Positions 1-8,003 of a stretch of 64,000 bases of DNA are shown here, piece after piece. Source of the DNA: Tistlia sp040905785 (lineage in GTDB: Bacteria; Pseudomonadota; Alphaproteobacteria; Kiloniellales; DSM-21159); the NCBI RefSeq assembly GCF_040905785.1, contig NZ_JBBDQW010000073.1:1-64000 (forward strand), given 5' to 3'. The notes beneath the pieces are model-generated. The model ran no database searches and had not been told where the DNA came from. It saw only the letters and a list, made by a program, of their open reading frames with translations. The translations under genes and the position numbers were made by a program. Each line of letters begins with the position of its first letter. Positions within the stretch are counted from its first letter, which is position 1.

Positions 1-1408
1 GCATCTCGATGGTGACGAACAGCACCTTGTAGAGCGCGAAGAAGACCGGGATCTGGATGATCACCGGCAGGCAGCCGCTGATCGGGTTGGCGCCCTCGCG
101 CTTGTAGAGGGCCATGACCTCCTGGTTGAGGCGCTGCTTGTCGTCGCTGAAACGCTCGCGCAGCTTCATGATCTCCGGCTGCAGCTTCCGCATCCGCGCC
201 ATCGACTTGTAGGACTTGTTGGCGAGCGGGAAGAACAGCAGCTTGATGCCGACCGTCAGGATCAGGATCGCCACGCCGAAGTTGCCGATCACGCCGTACA
301 GCCAGTGCAGCGCCAGGAAGATCGGCTTGGTCAGGAAGTAGAACCAGCCGAAGTCGACGGCCAGGTCGAACTTCTCGATGCCGTAGCGCTCGGCGTAGTC
401 GTCGAGCAGCGTCGCCCGCTTGGCGCCGGCGTAAAGGCGGCTGGTCGTCTCCAGCGTGCCGCCCTCGACGAGGGAGTCGGTCTCGTAGAGGAAATCCGAC
501 TGGTACTTGTCGCGGCCGTTGGCGGCGCTGTGCACGAAGCGGCCGGTGACGGCGCGGCGCTGGTCGGGCACCAGGGTCGCCATCCAGTACTTGTCCGTGA
601 TGCCGAGCCAGCCGCCGGTGCTCTGGTAGGTCACCGTGCCCTCGTCCTGGGCGTCGTCGTAGTCGACCTCCTTCAGGGTCTCGTCGAGCACGCCGACCAT
701 GCCCTCGTGCAGCAGGTAGAAGCCCGCCGTCTCGGGGGTGCCGCTGCGCGAGACGAGGCCGAAGGGCGCGACCTGGAGCGTCGCGCCACTGCCGTTGCTG
801 ACCCGCTGGGTGACGGTGAAGAGGTAGTCCCGGTCGACCTCGAAGGTCTGCTCGAAGACCAGGCCCTGGCCGTTGTCCCAGCTGAGCGTCACCGGGCTCT
901 CGGGCGTCAGCGTCTCGCCATCGGCCCGCCAGCGGGTATCGGGGCCGGGGAGCGCCGCCCCGCCGCCGCTCGCGGCCCAGCCGAACTCGGCGAAATAGGC
1001 GTCGGCCGTGCCGCTCGGATTGAGCAGGACGATGTTCGGGCTCTGAGGCTCGACGGTCTCGCGGTAGCGCTTCAGCACCAGGTCGTCGAGCTTGGCCCCG
1101 ACCAGCGAGATCGAGCCGCGCAGCGTCGGCGTGTCGATCGCCACGCGCGGCGCCGCCTCCAGCGCCTGCTCGCGGCTCTGCACCGCGCCGGCCTCCGCGC
1201 CGATCGCAGCGTCGAGCGACCGGCTGGTCGCCGGCTCGCCGGTACCAACGTCGCCGGCGACGCCGGGTCGGGTGTCGAGCTCGCCGCTCTGCTGCGTCTC
1301 GACCGGCTGCTCGCGCTGCGGGCCTTCGAAGAAGACGTTGAATCCGACCAGAATGGCTACGGAGAGAGCGATCGCCAGAAGCAGATTGCGCTGGTTGCCA
1401 CCGTCCAT
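1..1408 (-). CDS. yidC: Membrane protein insertase YidC (3' part beyond window)
   Basis: YidC inserts and folds inner-membrane proteins with or without the Sec translocon. About 469 codons are visible from the ATG at 1406-1408; the C-terminal end lies outside the window. The N-terminus reads MDGGNQRNLLLAIALSVAIL, a single membrane anchor, followed by a low-complexity linker and the large periplasmic beta domain. Close to the window edge the reading shows ISGCLPVIIQIPVFFALYKV, a hallmark of the YidC/Oxa1 core. It lies 10 bp downstream of yidD in the conserved rpmH-rnpA-yidD-yidC order and is probably cotranscribed with them. Partial only because of the window boundary. Confidence 0.96.
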   Translation of the reverse strand, partial: MDGGNQRNLLLAIALSVAILVGFNVFFEGPQREQPVETQQSGELDTRPGVAGDVGTGEPATSRSLDAAIGAEAGAVQSREQALEAAPRVAIDTPTLRGSISLVGAKLDDLVLKRYRETVEPQSPNIVLLNPSGTADAYFAEFGWAASGGGAALPGPDTRWRADGETLTPESPVTLSWDNGQGLVFEQTFEVDRDYLFTVTQRVSNGSGATLQVAPFGLVSRSGTPETAGFYLLHEGMVGVLDETLKEVDYDDAQDEGTVTYQSTGGWLGITDKYWMATLVPDQRRAVTGRFVHSAANGRDKYQSDFLYETDSLVEGGTLETTSRLYAGAKRATLLDDYAERYGIEKFDLAVDFGWFYFLTKPIFLALHWLYGVIGNFGVAILILTVGIKLLFFPLANKSYKSMARMRKLQPEIMKLRERFSDDKQRLNQEVMALYKREGANPISGCLPVIIQIPVFFALYKVLFVTIEM

Positions 1409-1418
1409 GGTTCGTCTC

Positions 1419-1763
1419 TCAAGCCTTCTGTTCGTGTACGGGCCGCGCCTCTGCGCCCCGGTCGGCGTGCCGAGGCGGGGTACCCTCCGGCGCGGGGTCG
1501 TGGCGAGGCGCGGGAACGGGATCGTAGCCGCTGCCCCCCAGGGGATGGCAGCGGGCGATCCGACGCAGCCCCAGGGCGAGCCCGACGACCGGGCCGCGCA
1601 GCCGGATCGCCTCGATCGTGTACTCCGAGCAGCTCGGCAGGAAACGGCAGCGCGGTCCGAGCAGCGGCGACAGGGTGTAGCGGTAGACCTGGATCGGGCC
1701 GATCAGCAGCCACTCCAGGGCCTGGCCGAGCAGGCCGGAGCCCCGCTTTTCGCCGCCCCTCAC
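1419..1763 (-). CDS. yidD: Membrane protein insertion efficiency factor YidD
   Basis: A 114-residue protein of the YidD (DUF37) family, a small membrane-associated factor that helps YidC-dependent insertion. The diagnostic stretch is YRYTLSPLLGPRCRFLPSCS followed by EYTIEAI and CHPLGGSGYDPVP, including the conserved cysteines. The first ten or so residues are basic and the C-terminus carries a charged, proline-rich tail longer than in E. coli. The start overlaps the end of rnpA by 4 bp, indicating translational coupling, and yidC follows after 10 bp. Confidence 0.95.
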   Translation of the reverse strand: MRGGEKRGSGLLGQALEWLLIGPIQVYRYTLSPLLGPRCRFLPSCSEYTIEAIRLRGPVVGLALGLRRIARCHPLGGSGYDPVPAPRHDPAPEGTPPRHADRGAEARPVHEQKA

Positions 1764-2167
1764 GACGACCGGGTCCGGGCGTCGTCCCGGCGGTCCGGCC
1801 GGCTGTCCGGGCCCCGGCGTTCCGGACGCGGCCGCGCGACCCGCTCCAGCGCGACCATGAGGTCCCGTTCCAGCGCATCGAACGGACGGGCCACCGTGGC
1901 CGCGCGCGCGATCAGGACGTAGTCGGTGTCACCCCTGCCGGCCTCCGGCAGCAGCCGCTCGGCGAGCGCCCGCAAGCGGCGCCGGGCGCGATTGCGCACC
2001 ACTGCGCCGCCGACCTTTCGGCTGGCGGTCAGGCCGTAACGCAGGCCTTCGCGCGCCTCGGGACGATGCAGCGCCTGCAGCACCAAGCCGGGCGTGGCCC
2101 ACTTGCGACCCTGCCCGGCGACCGTAAGGAACTCGCGCCGCTGCTTCAGCCGCTCGATGCCGGGCAC
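1760..2167 (-). CDS. rnpA: Ribonuclease P protein component
   Basis: The protein subunit of RNase P, which with the catalytic RNA matures tRNA 5' ends. It has 135 residues; the family is usually about 120. It shows the N-terminal LKQRREFLTV helix and the conserved RNR-type basic motif as VGGAVVRNRARRRLRALAE. The C-terminus is extended by an Arg/Asp/Pro-rich tail. It lies 12 bp downstream of rpmH and overlaps yidD, the standard bacterial order. The RNase P RNA gene was not seen in this window. Confidence 0.95.
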   Translation of the reverse strand: MPGIERLKQRREFLTVAGQGRKWATPGLVLQALHRPEAREGLRYGLTASRKVGGAVVRNRARRRLRALAERLLPEAGRGDTDYVLIARAATVARPFDALERDLMVALERVARPRPERRGPDSRPDRRDDARTRSS

Positions 2168-2179
2168 CGGCCGGATTCC

Positions 2180-2314
2180 TCAGGCAGACAGACGCTTGCG
2201 GCCCCTGGCGCGGCGGCGTGCGATGACCCGTCGGCCGGCGACCGTCGCCATGCGGCTGCGGAAGCCGTGGCGACGCTTGCGGACGAGCACGCTGGGCTGA
2301 TACGTGCGCTTCAC
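2180..2314 (-). CDS. rpmH: 50S ribosomal protein L34
   Basis: A 44-residue L34 with the invariant start KRTYQPSVLVRKRRHGFRSR and the basic C-terminus GRKRLSA. The start is a GTG at 2312-2314, placed by the L34 N-terminus and by a GGAG ribosome-binding site just upstream on the minus strand. Longer readings upstream run through the promoter and should be ignored. First gene of the rpmH-rnpA-yidD-yidC group. Confidence 0.97.
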   Translation of the reverse strand: MKRTYQPSVLVRKRRHGFRSRMATVAGRRVIARRRARGRKRLSA

Positions 2315-2356
2315 GTTGTTTTCTCCGAAATTCAACCGTTTCGCGGAATGCGCGGC

Positions 2357-2385
2357 TGTATAGAAGTGGCGGGGGCCGCTGTCAA
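2357..2385 (-). promoter_or_regulatory. Sigma70-type promoter of the rpmH operon
   Basis: On the minus strand TTGACA (2380-2385) and TATACA (2357-2362) are separated by exactly 17 bp. They lie about 45 bp upstream of the rpmH GTG. This is the best housekeeping promoter match seen in the window and suits a ribosomal protein gene. Confidence 0.8.
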
Positions 2386-2501
2386 CGCAAAGCGGCCCGT
2401 ACGCCCGGCACCGGGCCGGCAAGGGACCGGGGCGGCGCCCCTGCCGACACCCGGCCGCACCGTACCACATGGGGACCGGCAAGCGCGCCGGAAAGCAGAG
2501 G

Positions 2502-3983
2502 ATGGCCGAGAGCACCGAGAGGACGCCGAAGCGGGCGAGCGCCGAGACGGGCCGGGAGCCCGCGCGGGCCGACCTCTGCGTGATCGGCGCCGGCTCGGCC
2601 GGCCTCTCGATCGCCGCCGGCGCCAGCCAGCTCGGCGCCCGGGTCGTGCTGGTCGAACAGGGCGCGATGGGCGGCGACTGCCTGAACGTCGGCTGCGTGC
2701 CCTCGAAGGCCCTGCTGGCGGCGGCCCGCGCCGCCAGCCTGGGTGCCAGGGCGGCGCCCCTGGGCGTCGCCTACGCGGCACCGGAGATCGACTTCGCCGC
2801 GGTGATGCGCCACGTCCGCGGCGTCGTCGCCGGCATCGCGCCGATGGATTCCGAGGAGCGCTACGCCGCCCTGGGCCTGCGGGTGCTGCGCGGCCACGCC
2901 CGCTTCCTCGACCCGGGCAGCCTGGTCGTCGAGGGCGGGGAGGCCGGCCCTGCCCCGCGCGTCGCCGCCCGGCGCTTCGTGCTGGCGACCGGCTCCCGCC
3001 CCGCGATACCGCCGGTGCCGGGCCTGGAGGGCGTCGCCTACCTGACCAACGAGACGGTCTTCCAGCTGAGCGCCCTGCCCCGCCGCCTTCTGGTGCTCGG
3101 CGGCGGCGCGGTCGGCTGCGAGCTCGGCCAGGCCTTCCGCCGACTCGGCGCCGAGGTCACCCTGGTCGAGCGCGACCGCCTCCTGACCGGCGAGGATCCC
3201 GAACTGGTCGAGCCGCTGCGCCGGCAGCTGCTGGCCGAGGGCGCCGGGCTGGTCGAGGGCGCCCGGGTCGTGCGGGTCGAACCGGACGGCGAGGGCCTGG
3301 CCCTGCTGCTGGACGGCGGGGCGAGGCTGGTCGGCAGCCACCTGCTGGTCGCGACCGCCCGCACCACGGACTTCGCCGGCCTCGGGCTGGAGGCCGCGGG
3401 CGTTGCGCTGGACGGCGGGCGCCTGCGTCTCGACGGCCGGCTGCGCACCACCAACCGCCGCATCTTCGCCGCCGGCGACGCGGCCGGCGGGCCCTGTCTC
3501 ACGCACCTGGCCGGCCATCACGCCGGCGTGGTCCTGAAGAACGCGCTGTTCCGCCTGCCGGCGCGGCCCGAGCGCAGCGCCCTGCCGCGCGTCATCTACG
3601 GCGAGCCGGAGCTCGCCCAGGTCGGCCCGACCGAGGCGGAGGCGCGCGCGCGGAACCTGCGCTTCGAGATCCTGCGCGCGCCCTTCTTCGAGAACGACCG
3701 CGCCCGCTGCGAGGGCGAGACCGGCGGCCTGGTCAAGGCGCTGGTCTCGCCCAGTGGGCGTGTCCTGGGGGCCGGCATCGTCGGGGCCCAGGCCGGCGAG
3801 CTGATCCTGCCCTGGGTGCTGGCCGTCGGCGGCCGCCGCAGGATCGGCGAGCTGGCCCAGGCGATCGTGCCCTACCCGACCCGCTCCGAGGCGAGCAAGC
3901 GGGCGGCGGCCGGCTATTTGCTGCCGCGCCTCTTCTCGGAGCGCACGCGGCGCCTGGTGCGGCTGCTGTCCCGGCTGGGCTGA
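2502..3983 (+). CDS. Pyridine nucleotide-disulfide oxidoreductase (dihydrolipoamide dehydrogenase/MerA-like)
   Basis: A class I FAD- and NAD(P)-dependent disulfide oxidoreductase of about 493 residues. It has the FAD-binding GAGSAGLSIAAG motif near the N-terminus, the redox-active disulfide in GGDCLNVGCVPSK, and a second Rossmann motif GGGAVGCELGQAFRRLG. The C-terminal dimerisation domain reads VPYPTRSEASK: the catalytic His of lipoamide dehydrogenases (HPT-SE) is Tyr here, as in mercuric reductase relatives, so it is probably not a lipoamide dehydrogenase. I chose the ATG at 2502 because GGAAAGCAGAGG precedes it; an in-frame ATG at 2469 is also possible. The substrate is unknown. It is divergent from rpmH. 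Confidence 0.88.
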   Translation: MAESTERTPKRASAETGREPARADLCVIGAGSAGLSIAAGASQLGARVVLVEQGAMGGDCLNVGCVPSKALLAAARAASLGARAAPLGVAYAAPEIDFAAVMRHVRGVVAGIAPMDSEERYAALGLRVLRGHARFLDPGSLVVEGGEAGPAPRVAARRFVLATGSRPAIPPVPGLEGVAYLTNETVFQLSALPRRLLVLGGGAVGCELGQAFRRLGAEVTLVERDRLLTGEDPELVEPLRRQLLAEGAGLVEGARVVRVEPDGEGLALLLDGGARLVGSHLLVATARTTDFAGLGLEAAGVALDGGRLRLDGRLRTTNRRIFAAGDAAGGPCLTHLAGHHAGVVLKNALFRLPARPERSALPRVIYGEPELAQVGPTEAEARARNLRFEILRAPFFENDRARCEGETGGLVKALVSPSGRVLGAGIVGAQAGELILPWVLAVGGRRRIGELAQAIVPYPTRSEASKRAAAGYLLPRLFSERTRRLVRLLSRLG

Positions 3984-4045
3984 GACCTCGGCCCGCTGCG
4001 GGCGTCGCTTTCGGCTTTCTCGGTTTCGCCCTAGACTGACGCGCG

Positions 4046-5476
4046 ATGCTACGCGCCAAAGTCGCCATGCCCTCACCGCTGCGCAGCCTCTCCGCGAAGC
4101 TGCTGCTGCTCACCGTGGCCTTCGTCATGGTGGCCGAGGTGCTGATCTTCGCGCCCTCGATCGGCCGCTTCCGCGAAGCCTTCCTGACCCAGCGCCTGGC
4201 CAGCGCGCACCTCGCGATCCTGGCGCTGCAGGGCGCGCCCGACCAGAACGTCGGCGCCGACCTGGAGGCCGAGCTGCTGAGGCACGTCGGTGCCTACCTG
4301 GTCGCGCTCGAGGACCCGCGGGTCGGCCGCCGCCTGCTGCTGACCCTGGACATGCCGCCGGCGATCGACTCGGTCAGCACCTTGGAGGAGGAGGACTTCC
4401 TCGATTCCATCGGCGCCGCCTTCGGCACGCTCCTGAGCTCCGGCGATCGCGTCCTGCGCATCATCGGCACCTCGCCCGAGGACGGGGTATCGACCGTCGA
4501 TCTGCTGATCAACGAGGCGCCGATGCGCCGCGAGATGGTTAACTTCGGTTACCGGGTCCTGGCGCTGTCCCTGGCCATCTCCCTCTTCACCGCGGCCCTG
4601 ATCTATCTCAGCCTGCACCTGCTGCTGGTCCGCCCGCTGCGCCGCATGACCGAGAGCATGGTCGCCTTCCGCGACGAGCCCGAGAACGCCGAGCGGCTGA
4701 TCACGCCCTCGGGGCGCAGCGACGAGGTCGGCCTCGCCGAGGCCCAGCTGCGCGAGATGCAGGAGGCGCTCTGGGCCTCGCTGCACCAGAAGACCCGCCT
4801 CGCCGCGGTCGGCGTCGCCGTGACCAAGATAAGCCACGACCTGCGCAACATGCTGGCCACCGCCTCGCTGATCTCCGACCGCCTGGCCGCGAGCCAGGAC
4901 CCTGACGTGCAGCGCTCCGCCGGCACCCTGATGACGACGCTGGACCGGGCGATCAACCTCTGCCGCCAGACCCTCAGCTTCACCCGCGAGGGGCCGGCGG
5001 TCCTGGAGCTGTCGAGCGTCGACCTCCACGCCCTCCTGAAGGAGGTCGGCGAGGAGCTGCCGGCCTCCCTGGCCGGCGCCGCGGAGTGGCACAACGCCGT
5101 GCCGCCGGGCACGCTGGTCGAGGCCGACCGCTCGCAGCTCTACCGGGTCTTCCACAACCTCGGCCTCAACGCGCTGCAGGCCGGCGCCGGCACCATCTGG
5201 ATCGCCGCCGAGCGGCTCGACGGCAGCCTTGCGATTGAGCTGAGCGACAATGGGCCGGGACTGTCGCCGCGGGCGCGGGAGCGGCTGTTCCAGCCCTTCG
5301 TCGGCAGCGTCAAGAGCGGCGGCACCGGCCTCGGCCTGGCCATCGCCCGAGAGCTGGCCCGCGCCCACGGCGGCGAGCTGGAGCTGCGCCGCAGCGACGC
5401 CCAGGGCACCTGCTTCGGCCTCGTCCTGCCGGTCAGCCAGGCGCGGCCGAGACGACGCGGCGAGGCAGCCGAATGA
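4046..5476 (+). CDS. Sensor histidine kinase, orphan
   Basis: A membrane histidine kinase of 476 residues. There is a transmembrane helix at about residues 18-38, a periplasmic sensor region of about 130 residues with no domain I recognise, a second helix near 172-195, then a HAMP-like segment. The phosphoacceptor region is KISHDLRNMLATASL (His about 264). The ATPase domain has NLGLNALQAG (N box), DNGPGLSP (G1) and GGTGLGLAIARE (G2). No response regulator gene is adjacent, so the partner must lie elsewhere. An internal ATG at 4067 is an alternative start; neither start has a strong ribosome-binding site. The stop overlaps a short ORF and is followed by a small membrane protein gene. Confidence 0.9.
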   Translation: MLRAKVAMPSPLRSLSAKLLLLTVAFVMVAEVLIFAPSIGRFREAFLTQRLASAHLAILALQGAPDQNVGADLEAELLRHVGAYLVALEDPRVGRRLLLTLDMPPAIDSVSTLEEEDFLDSIGAAFGTLLSSGDRVLRIIGTSPEDGVSTVDLLINEAPMRREMVNFGYRVLALSLAISLFTAALIYLSLHLLLVRPLRRMTESMVAFRDEPENAERLITPSGRSDEVGLAEAQLREMQEALWASLHQKTRLAAVGVAVTKISHDLRNMLATASLISDRLAASQDPDVQRSAGTLMTTLDRAINLCRQTLSFTREGPAVLELSSVDLHALLKEVGEELPASLAGAAEWHNAVPPGTLVEADRSQLYRVFHNLGLNALQAGAGTIWIAAERLDGSLAIELSDNGPGLSPRARERLFQPFVGSVKSGGTGLGLAIARELARAHGGELELRRSDAQGTCFGLVLPVSQARPRRRGEAAE

Positions 5477-5621
5477 GCGCCCGCGAGCGCCCCGCGGGAT
5501 CGGCCGGATTGAGCCAGGTCAATGCCGCGACGGCGGCCGCCCTGGTAGCGACACCGCCGAGGGGACCGGGTCGGCCCGGCACCGGCACCGGCGCCGTTCG
5601 ACGAGCGAGGAAGAGGGTGGA

Positions 5622-5822
5622 ATGAGCGGTTCTGCGAGATTGATCATCGGCGCCGCGATCGGCGTGCTCGGCTTGGTCGGCCTGTTCCTGGCGGCGCGCG
5701 CGCCCCAGGCCGACGGCCTGCACGCCGCCGGCCTCTTCATGTTCGGCTTCGCCGTGCTCTACATCTACCTGCTGATGAAGCGCGCCTTCGATCTGGCCGA
5801 CGAGGAGCGCCATCGGCGCTGA
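5622..5822 (+). CDS. Small two-helix membrane protein, unknown function
   Basis: A 66-residue protein with two predicted membrane helices (about residues 7-25 and 36-55) and a charged cytoplasmic tail DLADEERHRR. The ATG is preceded by GAGGAAGAGGG, a good ribosome-binding site. It follows the histidine kinase by about 145 bp on the same strand and may be cotranscribed. I recognise no family. Confidence 0.7.
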   Translation: MSGSARLIIGAAIGVLGLVGLFLAARAPQADGLHAAGLFMFGFAVLYIYLLMKRAFDLADEERHRR

Positions 5823-5856
5823 GCCCTTTCGGCGGCGACAAAAGGGTCGGCCGCGC

Positions 5857-6531
5857 TCAGCCTTCCGGGCCGAGCGCGCTGCGCAGCGAGTCGAGCTTGT
5901 GCAGGAAGTGGCTCTTCATGACCGCGCCCAGGCGCGCACCGTCGCGGGCTTCCAGCGCCTCGATGATCGAATCGTGCTCCTCGAGCGCCTCCTGCCAGCG
6001 CTCCAGCGCCAGGTTCGCCTGGTAGCGCGCCCAGCGGACCCGGTTGGCGACGGTCTGGTGCTGCTGGCGCAGCGTCGGGTTGCGCGAAGCGGCCAGGATC
6101 GCCCCGTGGATCTGCTGGTTCAGCTCGAAGTAGCGCGGGCGGTCGCCGGACCGGAAGGCCTCGCGCATCGCCTCGTGCAGCCGGCGCACGCTCGCGATCT
6201 CCTGGTCGCTGGCGCGCTGGGCGGCGAGCTCGCCGGCGATGCCCTCGAGCGCCGCGATCACCGGGAAGACCTCCTCGAGCTCGGCCAGGGTCGGTTCGGC
6301 GACGACCGCGCCGCGGTTCGGCACCAGCCGGACGTAGCCCTCGGCCGCCAACACCTTCAGGGCCTCGCGGACGGGCGTGCGCGAGACGCCGAAGCGCAGC
6401 GTCAGCGCCTTCTCCGGAACCTTGGCGCCGGGCCTCAGCTCGCCTTCCATGATCAGGCCGCGGATCAGGCCGGTCAGTTCGACCGCCAGCGCGGGCCGCG
6501 TCAGGGCCTCCGGTTGATCGACTGCGAACAA
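5857..6531 (-). CDS. GntR-family transcriptional regulator (FCD ligand-binding domain)
   Basis: A 224-residue GntR regulator of the FadR/FCD subgroup. The N-terminal winged helix-turn-helix (about residues 15-80) contains KALTLRFGVSRTPVREALKV and a wing ending RGAVVAEP. The all-helical C-terminal domain has the FCD metal/effector motif residues, including an Asp/His pattern around ELNQQIHGAIL and EEHDSIIEAL. It is divergent from an operon for an aminotransferase, a TRAP transporter and two further proteins. The shared intergenic region holds a perfect 18-bp palindrome. It is therefore likely the local regulator, responding to the imported compound or a metabolite. Confidence 0.92.
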   Translation of the reverse strand: MFAVDQPEALTRPALAVELTGLIRGLIMEGELRPGAKVPEKALTLRFGVSRTPVREALKVLAAEGYVRLVPNRGAVVAEPTLAELEEVFPVIAALEGIAGELAAQRASDQEIASVRRLHEAMREAFRSGDRPRYFELNQQIHGAILAASRNPTLRQQHQTVANRVRWARYQANLALERWQEALEEHDSIIEALEARDGARLGAVMKSHFLHKLDSLRSALGPEG

Positions 6532-6592
6532 AGCTCCGCTCCACGCGACGCCATGAGCGCGGCAGGCACCCGGCCGAGGGTTCAGACGGTGC

Positions 6593-6621
6593 TTGACGCA
6601 ATTATGAATTCATAATTCAAT
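6593..6621 (+). promoter_or_regulatory. Candidate promoter with embedded GntR operator
   Basis: The perfect 18-bp palindrome AATTATGAATTCATAATT (6600-6617) is an AT-rich island in GC-rich surroundings. It fills the 17-bp spacer between TTGACG (6593-6598) and TTCAAT (6616-6621), a plausible plus-strand promoter for the aminotransferase/TRAP operon. A repressor bound there would block RNA polymerase. The palindrome is seen directly; its role as the GntR site is inferred from the divergent layout. Confidence 0.65.
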
Positions 6622-6739
6622 CGCTGCTCGATGAAAAGCGCTCCCGGCGCGCGCAGGCGGCGCGGCGGACATCCGCCGTCCCCCAGCTTCGCTTCGCAGC
6701 GGCCGGGCCGGCGGCGCCAGAGCTCAGGGAGATCGGCCG

Positions 6740-7939
6740 ATGGCCACGTTGCAGGGACGCCATTTCCTCCAGATCCCGGGGCCGACCAATGTGCCGGACC
6801 GGGTGCTGCGGGCGATGGACCGGCCGACCATCGACCATCGCGGGCCGGAATTCCAGGCGCTGGCGACGCGCGTGCTGGCCGGCATCCGGACGATCTTCCA
6901 GACCGAGCAACCGGTCGTCATCTACCCGGCCTCCGGCACCGGGGCCTGGGAGGCGGCGCTGGTCAACACGCTCTCGCCGGGCGACCGCGTGCTGATGTTC
7001 GAGACCGGCCACTTCGCCAGCCTCTGGAAGACGCTCGCCGAGAAACTCGGGCTCCGGCCGGAGTTCCTCGAGGGCGACTGGCGCCAGGGCGCCGATCCGG
7101 CGGCCATCGAGGCGCGGCTGCGCGCCGACGAGGCCCACGAGATCAAGGCCGTCTGCATCGTCCACAACGAGACCTCGACGGGCTGCGTCTCCCCAATCGC
7201 TGACGTGCGCAAGGCGATCGACGCCGCCGGGCATCCCGCGCTGTACCTGGTCGACACCATCTCCTCCCTGGCCTCGCTCGACTACCGCCACGACGCCTGG
7301 GGCGTCGACGTCACGGTCGGCGGCTCCCAGAAAGGCCTGATGCTGCCCCCGGGCCTGTCCTTCAACGCGATATCGCAGAAGGCGCTGGCGGCCTCCAAGA
7401 GCGCCGGCCTGGCGCGCGCCTACTGGGACTGGGGCGAGATGCTGGCAATCAACGCCAAAGGCTTCTTCCCCTACACGCCGGCGACCAACCTGCTGTTCGG
7501 CCTCGAGGCGGCGCTCGAGATGCTGCACGAGGAGGGGCTGGAGCGGGTCTTCGAGCGCCACGCCCGCCACGGCGAGGCGACGCGCCGCGCGGTGCGGGCC
7601 TGGGGCCTTGAGGTGCTGTGCCGCGAGCCGGCGCACGCCTCCGGCTCGCTGACCGCGGTGATGATGCCGGACGGCCACGACGCCGACGGCTTCCGCGCGA
7701 CGGTGCTGCAGAGCTTCAACATGTCGCTCGGCAACGGCCTTTCCAAGCTGGCCGGCCGGGTGTTCCGCATCGGCCATCTCGGCTTCTTCAACGACCTCTC
7801 GCTGATCGGCACCCTGGCCGGCGTCGAGATGGGCCTGAAGGCCGCGGGGGTGCCGCACGAGGCCGGGGGCGTCCAGGCGGCCATGGACGTCCTGGCGAAG
7901 CGCGGGGAGGCACCGGCCGCCTCGCACGCCGCCGAGTAG
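6740..7939 (+). CDS. Class V aminotransferase, serine/alanine-glyoxylate aminotransferase-like
   Basis: A PLP-dependent aminotransferase of 399 residues, the usual size for serine-glyoxylate (SgaA) and related glyoxylate aminotransferases. It begins with the family signature FLQIPGPTNVPDRVLRAM, has an ASGTGAWEAAL substrate/cofactor loop, the LVDTISSLAS Asp that holds the PLP pyridine nitrogen, and the Schiff-base lysine in GGSQKGLMLPPG (Lys about 198). The C-terminus FRIGHLGFFND is typical. First gene of the operon, with GGGAG upstream of the ATG. The amino donor cannot be told from sequence; serine, alanine or aspartate with glyoxylate are the known choices in this family. No bhcB or bhcC genes are present. 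Confidence 0.88.
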   Translation: MATLQGRHFLQIPGPTNVPDRVLRAMDRPTIDHRGPEFQALATRVLAGIRTIFQTEQPVVIYPASGTGAWEAALVNTLSPGDRVLMFETGHFASLWKTLAEKLGLRPEFLEGDWRQGADPAAIEARLRADEAHEIKAVCIVHNETSTGCVSPIADVRKAIDAAGHPALYLVDTISSLASLDYRHDAWGVDVTVGGSQKGLMLPPGLSFNAISQKALAASKSAGLARAYWDWGEMLAINAKGFFPYTPATNLLFGLEAALEMLHEEGLERVFERHARHGEATRRAVRAWGLEVLCREPAHASGSLTAVMMPDGHDADGFRATVLQSFNMSLGNGLSKLAGRVFRIGHLGFFNDLSLIGTLAGVEMGLKAAGVPHEAGGVQAAMDVLAKRGEAPAASHAAE

Positions 7940-8003
7940 CAGGCGGACGGCCGTCCGGCGTGCAACGCCGGGCGGAACAACGAATGACGGGAGGATCGAC
8001 ACC

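Noticed and set aside
305..4039. A 1,244-codon plus-strand frame over yidC to the oxidoreductase
   Set aside because: It runs antisense across four well-identified genes and gives Arg/Ala/Gly-rich sequence with no family resemblance.
5473..5625. A 50-codon ORF overlapping the kinase stop (ATGA)
   Set aside because: It has no recognisable features, is Arg/Pro/Gly-rich, and ends on the start codon of the small membrane protein, but lacks its own ribosome-binding site. Coding is possible but not supported.
6740..7939. Beta-hydroxyaspartate cycle aminotransferase (BhcA)
   Set aside because: The family fits, but bhcB and bhcC are absent, and the ornithine cyclodeaminase-family gene (BhcD-like fold) is 18 kb away in another context.
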